Assembly (NCBI GenBank): GCA_017622635.1
Contig: JAGAQS010000285.1
Location: forward strand, 1 to 9,855
Direction of reading: 5' to 3'
DNA from: Ruminococcus sp.
Lineage (GTDB): Bacteria; Bacillota; Clostridia; Oscillospirales; Ruminococcaceae
DNA length: 9,855 nucleotides
Under the pieces are notes generated by a model that was not told the origin of the DNA, made no database searches, and worked only from the letters and a program-made list of their open reading frames with translations. The translations under genes and the position numbers were made by a program. Shown piece after piece: positions 1 to 5,835 of the stretch (the stretch's first letter is position 1; each line of letters starts with the position of its first letter).

Positions 1-378
1 ATGGTTACAAATACCGCATCTGTGGCAGGTCTGCTTTCAATGAACGATTTTATGCTTGACGACGGGGTTTTTGAAGTAATCCTTATTAAAAAACCTGTAA
101 ATCTTGTACAGCTCCGACGTATAGTTCACTCACTCCTTAACATAAAGGAAGAAATTGACAGGGACTATATAAAATTCTTCCGTACAGATAAAATAACGTT
201 TACCTGTCTTGACGAAGAACCTGCAACGTGGACAAGGGACGGCGAGTACGGCGGTGACGCAATGAAGTGTGTTATTTCAAACGCTCAGAAAGCAGTTTCA
301 TTTATGCTGTGTGACTGTGATGAAACAAAGTTTTCCCGTGACGAAGTAATAGATTTTGAAATTTCAGACGATGAATAA
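1..378 (+). CDS. Diacylglycerol/lipid kinase (YegS/DgkB/BmrU family), C-terminal fragment; 5' end outside window
   Basis: This is the last 125 residues of a lipid kinase that phosphorylates diacylglycerol or a related lipid with ATP at the inner face of the membrane. What is visible is the C-terminal beta-sandwich part of the family: an N-T-A-S-V-A-G stretch, then LDDGVFEV (residues 19-26), then IKKP and a helix resembling the usual 'IKKPKNLAEL' region, and a DGE motif at residues 80-82. In the characterised enzyme DgkB the equivalent Asp is proposed as the catalytic base. The family is normally about 300 residues and its ATP-binding N-terminal domain (GGDGT motif) is absent here, so the ATG at position 1 is almost certainly an internal Met rather than the start. 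The gene ends with TAA, followed by 69 bp before the next gene on the same strand. In Gram-positives this enzyme recycles diacylglycerol released during envelope polymer synthesis, which fits the envelope genes downstream, although co-transcription is not shown. Confidence 0.8.
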   Translation: MVTNTASVAGLLSMNDFMLDDGVFEVILIKKPVNLVQLRRIVHSLLNIKEEIDRDYIKFFRTDKITFTCLDEEPATWTRDGEYGGDAMKCVISNAQKAVSFMLCDCDETKFSRDEVIDFEISDDE

Positions 379-447
379 AAAATCTGTCCTTTTTCGTTAC
401 AATTCAGCGAATGTATTACTGTAAAAATAAAAGAAAGGAAAAAGCAT

Positions 448-2118
448 ATGAAACTGAACAGAAAATTAAAAATATGTGCATTTACAACTGCACTAAGCAT
501 TATGTCGGCTGTTCCCCTTGCGGTATACGCCGACGATTCCGCACGTTCCGAATGGTTCAAGGACGAAAGCGGACGTATTTTTTATTACGATACCGACGGT
601 AACTATCTTACAGGTGTACAGGAAATCGACGGTGAAAAATATCTTTTCTCCGCAAACGGCGTACTTAAAACAGGCTGGAGAACAATTGACGGACAAAGAA
701 AATATTTCGACGCAAAAACAGGTAAATCCCTGTCGGGCTGGATTGAATACTGTGGCAAAAAATACTATGTGGATACGGAAAACGGTAAAATCACAGGTTA
801 TTTCAAGGAAGATAACGGCAACGCATATATTCTTTCCGAAAAAGGTTCAGCCATTACGGAAGAGGGTTTCACGGAACTCGGTGAAGATACATATTATATA
901 AATTCGGACGGAAACGTTCAGACAGGTAAATTCACAACAGACGACGGCACATATCTTTTTGCGGACGACGGAAAAATGTCAACAGGCTGGCAGACCATTG
1001 ACGACAACAAGTATTATTTTTCCGAAAACGGAACAATGTCAACGGGATTCAGCAAAATTGACGGAAACAGTTATTATTTTGACAATGACGGCATTATGAT
1101 GACGGGTTGGCAGACAATCAATGACAAAAAATACTATTTCTCCGAAGACGGAACAATGTCAACGGGAATTACCGAAACAGACGGAAATATCTATTGCTTT
1201 GACAGTGACGGCATTATGCTGACAGGTTGGCAGACCGTTGACGGAAAGAAATATTATTTTTCAGAAGACGGTACTGCGTCAAAAGGACAACTCACAATTG
1301 ATGAAAACAAGTATGTTTTCTCGGCAGACGGCGTTATGCTGACAGGTTGGATTGAGGACGGCGAAAATAAATACTACTGTGACAATGACGGAAAAATGCT
1401 GACAGGCTGGCAGACTATTGATAGCAAGGAATACTATTTCTCAGACTATTCACTTGTATACGGTCTTATAACAATAGATAACGACGGTACGTATTTTATG
1501 GGTGAGGACGGTTCTAAACAGACAGGCTGGATAACTGTAAATTCTCATCAGTGTTATTTCAGTACAGAAAACGGAAAAATGGTATTCGGCTGGCAAACTA
1601 TCGACGGTGACGAATATTTCTTCAATGATTACGGAATAATGGAAACAAACACAACCATAAACGCCAAAACTCTCGGTGCAGACGGAAAAGTACAGCCACT
1701 TTCAGACGTACAGAAAAGGGCAAACGCCATAATTGCAAATATAGGCACAAGTACAGAGGCAATTTATAATTTTGTGGTAAACAACAACAGATACAGTCAT
1801 ATGGAAAACACAAAATCACAGGCACAGATTGATGCTATAGGCTGGTCGTATTTCGCAAACTATGCCCTTGACAACCGTTTTATAGTATGCTACTATTATG
1901 CCGCCCTTACAGACTTACTCTACAAACAGGCAGGCTATGAGGCGAGAATAGTTCACGGTACGGGCAGAGGTACGGGTGAACATTACTGGAATGAAGTAAA
2001 ACTCAACGGCAACTGGACGTGCATAGATACCTGCAATGGATATTTTCAGGTAAGTTTCAGTTATCTCCAAACACAGAATTATACTTTTTATAATTATGTT
2101 TATCCTATGTATAATTAA
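448..2118 (+). CDS. Secreted wall-binding repeat protein with C-terminal transglutaminase-like domain
   Basis: A 556-residue exported protein. The Sec signal peptide covers residues 1-28 (K/R-rich start, hydrophobic core, AVYA cleavage before DD). Residues about 36-400 hold about 17 units of 20 residues of the choline/glucan-binding CW type (Gly-Trp-x-Thr-Ile-Asp-Gly...Tyr-Tyr-Phe...Asp-Gly), which bind wall or polysaccharide ligands in known proteins. From about residue 423 the repeats give way to a transglutaminase-like (papain-fold) domain with a plausible Cys481, His512 (in EHYWNEV) and Asp527 (in CIDTC) triad in the correct order and spacing. Such domains act as crosslinking enzymes, peptidases or inactive binding modules; the substrate cannot be told from sequence. 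The ATG at 448 follows AAAGGA at 434-439 and is the only start that keeps the whole signal peptide. It is first of five closely spaced genes. I am sure of the repeats and export, and fairly sure of the transglutaminase fold. Confidence 0.88.
   Translation: MKLNRKLKICAFTTALSIMSAVPLAVYADDSARSEWFKDESGRIFYYDTDGNYLTGVQEIDGEKYLFSANGVLKTGWRTIDGQRKYFDAKTGKSLSGWIEYCGKKYYVDTENGKITGYFKEDNGNAYILSEKGSAITEEGFTELGEDTYYINSDGNVQTGKFTTDDGTYLFADDGKMSTGWQTIDDNKYYFSENGTMSTGFSKIDGNSYYFDNDGIMMTGWQTINDKKYYFSEDGTMSTGITETDGNIYCFDSDGIMLTGWQTVDGKKYYFSEDGTASKGQLTIDENKYVFSADGVMLTGWIEDGENKYYCDNDGKMLTGWQTIDSKEYYFSDYSLVYGLITIDNDGTYFMGEDGSKQTGWITVNSHQCYFSTENGKMVFGWQTIDGDEYFFNDYGIMETNTTINAKTLGADGKVQPLSDVQKRANAIIANIGTSTEAIYNFVVNNNRYSHMENTKSQAQIDAIGWSYFANYALDNRFIVCYYYAALTDLLYKQAGYEARIVHGTGRGTGEHYWNEVKLNGNWTCIDTCNGYFQVSFSYLQTQNYTFYNYVYPMYN
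985..1464 (+). repeat. Phased 60-bp coding tandem repeats (20-residue CW-type units)
   Basis: Within the wall-binding gene, the unit-starting Gly codons fall at 985, 1045, 1105, 1165, 1225, 1285, 1345 and 1405, exactly 60 bp apart. Units starting Gly-Trp alternate with units starting Gly-Phe, Gly-Ile or Gly-Gln over much of the array, giving a 120-bp super-period. Neighbouring copies remain recognisably similar at the DNA level, for example the stretches around 1081-1110 and 1201-1230. More diverged units extend on both sides, from about 613 to 1650. The pattern indicates growth by tandem duplication and makes copy number likely to vary between strains. Confidence 0.85.
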
Positions 2119-2154
2119 AATAAATCAGTCCCACAGTAACGGAGGAAAAATATT

Positions 2155-2985
2155 ATGAATACAAAGGCTTTATTAATGGCAACCGCCGCACTTCTTGCAC
2201 TTTCGGCGGTTTCATGCGGAAATGACGACACAACAGAATCTTCTGTAAGTATCTCACTCAGTGAAGAAAAAACAACGGAAGAATCATCAGAAGAAACAAC
2301 TTCAGCAACATCAAAAGAAAACGCAACAACAACATCATCTACGGACGCAAGCGATACAACAACAACCGATTCTTCAACAGTCTCAACAGATACAGCTACC
2401 ACTACTTCAACAACTTCTGTTCCACAGCAGGAAGAAACCGTCCAGCAGGAAGAAAATGAACAGACCGACGTTGAAGTTAATGACGACAATAACGAAAATC
2501 AGGATAATCAACAGGACAATAACAATCAGCAGGACAACAACAACGATAACAATGTTGACAACGAAAACAACGGTCAGACCGACGAACCTCAGAAAGAGGA
2601 AGTTAAATTCAATATTGACTTTTTGTTAAGTGACGCTAAAGATATAATTTCAAATCTCGGTACTCCCGTTTACGAGGGTGGCGGTGCTGCCTGTCTCACA
2701 AACGGTCACGATGACAAGATTTACCAGTACGACGGACTTGAAATACAGTGCTACGTTGACGGCGACAAGGAATATATTTTCCAGATTAATATAACAGGCG
2801 GTGACTATCAGACCGACAAGGGCATTAAAGTCGGCAGTTCACGTGCGGACGTTGAATCTGCTTACGGTACAGGCACGGAAAGCGGTAACATGATTATCTA
2901 CAGTTCAGGCAACAACGAAATGGATATACAGTATAACGACAGCGGTGATACTGTAATTTCAATTTTCTTCTACACTCCCGTATAA
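2155..2985 (+). CDS. Lipoprotein with long Thr/Ser/Asn/Gln-rich linker and small C-terminal domain, function unknown
   Basis: A 276-residue predicted lipoprotein. Residues 1-20 form a short signal peptide ending in a lipobox-like AVSC, so Cys21 would be lipidated and the protein held on the outer face of the membrane. Residues about 22-148 are low complexity: first Ser/Thr/Glu-rich, then Gln/Asn/Asp/Glu-rich, clearly a flexible acidic spacer. The folded part is residues about 150-276. It contains two related phrases, S-D-A-K-D-I-I-S-N-L-G-T-P (159-171) and G-I-K-V-G-S-S-R-A-D-V-E-S-A-Y-G (223-238). This 'G...DV...YG' pattern is common in small Gram-positive lipoproteins and reminiscent of the BamE/SmpA-like fold; that similarity is by eye only. 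A strong GGAGG at 2141-2145 precedes the ATG. The gene begins 36 bp after the transglutaminase-like gene and ends 18 bp before the acyltransferase gene, so it probably works with them, perhaps as a surface-exposed partner. I do not recognise a specific family. Confidence 0.82.
   Translation: MNTKALLMATAALLALSAVSCGNDDTTESSVSISLSEEKTTEESSEETTSATSKENATTTSSTDASDTTTTDSSTVSTDTATTTSTTSVPQQEETVQQEENEQTDVEVNDDNNENQDNQQDNNNQQDNNNDNNVDNENNGQTDEPQKEEVKFNIDFLLSDAKDIISNLGTPVYEGGGAACLTNGHDDKIYQYDGLEIQCYVDGDKEYIFQINITGGDYQTDKGIKVGSSRADVESAYGTGTESGNMIIYSSGNNEMDIQYNDSGDTVISIFFYTPV
2224..2598 (+). repeat. Low-complexity linker-coding tract (ACA/CAA/AAC-rich)
   Basis: This stretch codes for the spacer of the lipoprotein. 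It is built from runs of ACA, TCA, GAA, CAG, AAC and GAC codons, giving Thr/Ser/Glu then Asn/Gln/Asp-rich protein. It explains the long open frames in the other frames and on the opposite strand here, which are composition artefacts. Confidence 0.8.
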
Positions 2986-3003
2986 GAAAGGGGGTACTGT
3001 TTC

Positions 3004-4410
3004 TTGGTATTCAGCAGTCCCGTATTTCTTTTTATATTTCTGACATCGGTATATATACTGTATCGTATAATACCGACTGTCAGGGCTAAAAACATTCTCC
3101 TGTTTGTTTTCAGCATAGCATTCTATACCTATGGAGAACCGAAAGCAGTTATTTTAATGATAATATCTATCATTATGAACTACGTTTTCGGTCTTTCCAT
3201 GAAAGAAACAAACAAATCACGAAAAACGGTTCTTGTGATAAGTATTGCGTCAAATCTGCTTATGCTCGGTATTTTCAAATATGCGGGATTCGGTGCGGAA
3301 ATGCTTGACCGCCTGCCTTTCCTCAGTGTGAGTATACCAAATATTGCCCTGCCTATAGGCATATCGTTCTATACGTTTCAGGCTATGTCATACGTAATTG
3401 ACGCTTACAAAGAACCCAAATACATTCAGAAAAGTTTCTACAGGCTTGCACTTTATATAACGTTTTTTCCTCAGCTTGTGGCAGGCCCTATCGTCAAGTA
3501 CTACGATTTTGCAGACCAGATTGACAACAGAAAAACCACACCCGAAAAAACCGCTCAGGGCATAAGAAGATTTATAACGGGTCTTTCAAAAAAACTGCTT
3601 ATCGCCAATACAATGGCTCTCACGGCAGATTTTGTGTACGGACTTGAAACGGAAAAACTTACTTTTCCGCTTGCATGGCTCGGTGCTGTTTCATATATGT
3701 TGCAGATTTACTTTGATTTCAGCGGTTACAGTGATATGGCTATAGGTCTCGGTTCAATGTTCGGATTTGATTTCAGGGAGAATTTCAATTATCCGTACAT
3801 TTCGGGAAGTATGCAGGAGTTCTGGAGAAGGTGGCATATTTCCGTTTCAACATGGTTCAAGGAATATTTATACATACCTTTAGGCGGAAACAGAAAAGGC
3901 AAAGTCCGTACTGCACTGAACAAGCTTTTTGTTTTTTTCTGTACGGGACTGTGGCACGGTGCAAGCCTGAATTTCATAGTGTGGGGACTTTTAAACGGTG
4001 CTTTCATGATGCTTGAATCGTATAAAATCATAAATACTGAAAAGTGGTTTAAACCGTTCAGGCATATATATGCACTTTCGGTCACCGTCATTGCATTCGT
4101 ATTTTTCAGAGCGGACACTATACCGTCGGCTTGTCGTTTTATAGGTAAAATGTTCAGCCCGTCACACAACAATGCGGAAAGTACGGCAATTTTTCTTCAA
4201 CAGCTTACACCTATGTACATTATAATATTTATATTTGCGTGTATATTCTCAATGCCCGTATGGCAGACGGCAGGCAGAAAAATCAAATCCGAAAAAATAC
4301 TTTCGGCAGGTGAAACGTGTTCATATATAGTGTCACTTTTACTTCTGATTGTCTGTATACTTACACTTTCGTCCGCTTCATACAATCCGTTTATTTACTT
4401 CAGATTTTAA
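3004..4410 (+). CDS. AlgI-type MBOAT membrane O-acyltransferase
   Basis: A 468-residue polytopic membrane protein of the MBOAT family, AlgI/PatA branch, which passes an acyl group (usually acetyl from acetyl-CoA) across the membrane toward a polysaccharide or wall polymer. Family landmarks are clear from end to end: the MVFSSPVFLFIFL opening, PIGISFYTFQAMSYVIDAYK (about 118-137), FPQLVAGP, YFDFSGYSDMAIGLG, RRWHIS with His278, YIPLGGNRKG, and GLWHGAS with His318, the conserved MBOAT catalytic His. The length matches the family. The start is TTG at 3004, chosen because translation from it gives the family's canonical N-terminus and it is preceded by AAAGGGGG ending about 9 bp upstream; there is no ATG that preserves this N-terminus. 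The stop is 12 bp before the AlgJ-like gene, the usual partner of this enzyme. The dltA and dltC genes expected for D-alanylation are not seen here, which favours O-acetylation, although those genes could be elsewhere. No damage is visible. Confidence 0.93.
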   Translation: MVFSSPVFLFIFLTSVYILYRIIPTVRAKNILLFVFSIAFYTYGEPKAVILMIISIIMNYVFGLSMKETNKSRKTVLVISIASNLLMLGIFKYAGFGAEMLDRLPFLSVSIPNIALPIGISFYTFQAMSYVIDAYKEPKYIQKSFYRLALYITFFPQLVAGPIVKYYDFADQIDNRKTTPEKTAQGIRRFITGLSKKLLIANTMALTADFVYGLETEKLTFPLAWLGAVSYMLQIYFDFSGYSDMAIGLGSMFGFDFRENFNYPYISGSMQEFWRRWHISVSTWFKEYLYIPLGGNRKGKVRTALNKLFVFFCTGLWHGASLNFIVWGLLNGAFMMLESYKIINTEKWFKPFRHIYALSVTVIAFVFFRADTIPSACRFIGKMFSPSHNNAESTAIFLQQLTPMYIIIFIFACIFSMPVWQTAGRKIKSEKILSAGETCSYIVSLLLLIVCILTLSSASYNPFIYFRF

Positions 4411-4422
4411 CGGAGGTACAAA

Positions 4423-5817
4423 ATGAACAAGAATACGTTATATAAAATATATTCGGCTGTATTTATAGGAATATGCCTTGTACCGTCTGTATTGATGCCG
4501 TTTGTCAAGTCCGATAATTCAAGCGAAAAACGCAGTCTTTCAGATGCACCGAAAATAAAGACCGACGACGGCAGAATTAATTTCGAATATTTTGGCGAAT
4601 TTGAAACCTACTTTTCCGAACACTTCGCTTTCCGTCAACAGCTTGTAACCCTTGACGGAAAACTTAAATCATCTGTTTTCAGAACTTCTCCGAACAAAGA
4701 CGTAATTATAGGTAAGGACGGCTGGCTTTATTACGGTGAGACCGTAAATGACTTCCTCAATACTGATACCCTCAGCGACAGAGGAATAAACAATATAAAA
4801 AACAATCTCGAAATGATGAACGAATACTGTAAACAGAACAATGCACAGTTCATATTTACAATAGCACCGAATAAAAATTCAGTCTATCCCGAATATATGC
4901 CGTTCAATTATTCGCCTGCCGAAAATAAGGGAAACTATGAAAAACTTTCCGAAAGTTTTGAAGATGATTTCCCGTACTGTGACATGAAAGAAGTCATTCT
5001 AAATACAGATTCAAATATTCCACTCTATCACAAGGAAGATACCCACTGGAACAATCTCGGTGCATATGCAGGACACGCACGTCTTATGGAAATGCTCGGC
5101 AGGGAAAAATGCCCATCGGGAAACTGGACAGTCAGAAACGACCGCAAGGGTGATTTGGCAGATATGATTTACCCGTCCGAAAAACCCGACGATACACAGA
5201 TATACAGTGACTATCAATACAAATACAGTTATCTCGGACGTTTTATGGCTTTTGACGATATGTCAATAAAAACTTTCTGCGAGGGAAAAAACGGAAACCT
5301 GCTCATGTACCGTGATTCATACGGTGAGGCTATAATTCCGTTCATAGCCGAATGTTTCGGCTCGGCTGAATTTACAAGGACTGTCCCCTACAGAATGGAC
5401 GGAATAGGTGAAAACGGTGCAAATACTGTAATACTTGAAATCGTTGAAAGAAATCTGCCCGACTTACAGAAATATGCACCGCTTATGTCCGCACCCGTTA
5501 CTGAAAATTTAAGTTTCAAAACTCTGGAAGTGTGTGACGATTTGACCGTAAAATCCGAAAAGAACGGAAAATATATACATATATTCGGAGAACTCGGAAA
5601 AGACTTTTTCACAGGCAACAATACGAAAATTTTTGTTACTGCAAACGGCGTTACTTACAGGGCTTTCAATGCCTTTGAAGACAAACTGCTTGAATGTGAG
5701 GGAAAAACAAGTGACAACGGTTTTTCCCTTTACATTCCCGAAGACTCAGGCGTAAACCCCGAAAATATAACGGTAATAGCCCTGAACGACGACGGCAGTG
5801 CGGTTTCATCACAATAG
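4423..5817 (+). CDS. AlgJ/AlgX-like (DHHW-type) SGNH acyl-transfer protein, membrane-anchored
   Basis: A 464-residue extracytoplasmic protein that in related systems (AlgJ/AlgX, PatB) receives the acyl group from the MBOAT partner and places it on polymer hydroxyls. One hydrophobic segment near residues 8-28 serves as signal anchor. The next part has the family's typical phrases: EYFGEFETYFSEHFAFRQQL (about 50-69) and GKDGWLYYGE. The catalytic residues can be placed: D206-T-H208-W (the DxHW motif) and Ser299 in YRDSYGE, so the Ser-His-Asp set appears complete. After about residue 365 comes a beta-rich tail of about 100 residues not needed for the SGNH fold. It may be a carbohydrate-binding module as in AlgX, though that is inference. 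A GGAGG at 4412-4416 precedes the ATG. The 12-bp gap from the MBOAT gene and 18-bp gap to the dockerin gene argue for co-expression. A DltD-like role is a less likely alternative. Confidence 0.87.
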   Translation: MNKNTLYKIYSAVFIGICLVPSVLMPFVKSDNSSEKRSLSDAPKIKTDDGRINFEYFGEFETYFSEHFAFRQQLVTLDGKLKSSVFRTSPNKDVIIGKDGWLYYGETVNDFLNTDTLSDRGINNIKNNLEMMNEYCKQNNAQFIFTIAPNKNSVYPEYMPFNYSPAENKGNYEKLSESFEDDFPYCDMKEVILNTDSNIPLYHKEDTHWNNLGAYAGHARLMEMLGREKCPSGNWTVRNDRKGDLADMIYPSEKPDDTQIYSDYQYKYSYLGRFMAFDDMSIKTFCEGKNGNLLMYRDSYGEAIIPFIAECFGSAEFTRTVPYRMDGIGENGANTVILEIVERNLPDLQKYAPLMSAPVTENLSFKTLEVCDDLTVKSEKNGKYIHIFGELGKDFFTGNNTKIFVTANGVTYRAFNAFEDKLLECEGKTSDNGFSLYIPEDSGVNPENITVIALNDDGSAVSSQ

Positions 5818-5835
5818 AGAAGAAAGGAAATATTT

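Noticed and set aside
1..3. ATG at the first base as true start of the lipid kinase
   Set aside because: The protein would lack the whole ATP-binding half and any ribosome binding site would be outside the window; the family pattern shows the Met is internal.
397..425. Possible promoter TTACAA-17-TGTAAA before the transglutaminase-like gene
   Set aside because: Both boxes match the consensus poorly and the start would fall almost on the ribosome binding site. The operon promoter may lie further upstream or transcription may come from the kinase gene.
985..1464. Evenly spaced repeats that might suggest a CRISPR array
   Set aside because: The 60-bp units are in frame, code for wall-binding motifs, and have no unique spacers between identical repeats.
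2115..2489. 124-aa Ser/Val-rich open frame on the minus strand
   Set aside because: It is the mirror image of the Thr/Ser linker codons of the lipoprotein gene and has no folded pattern.
3789..4172. 127-aa open frame on the minus strand inside the MBOAT gene
   Set aside because: It overlaps the most conserved part of the MBOAT reading frame, has no visible ribosome binding site and resembles no family.
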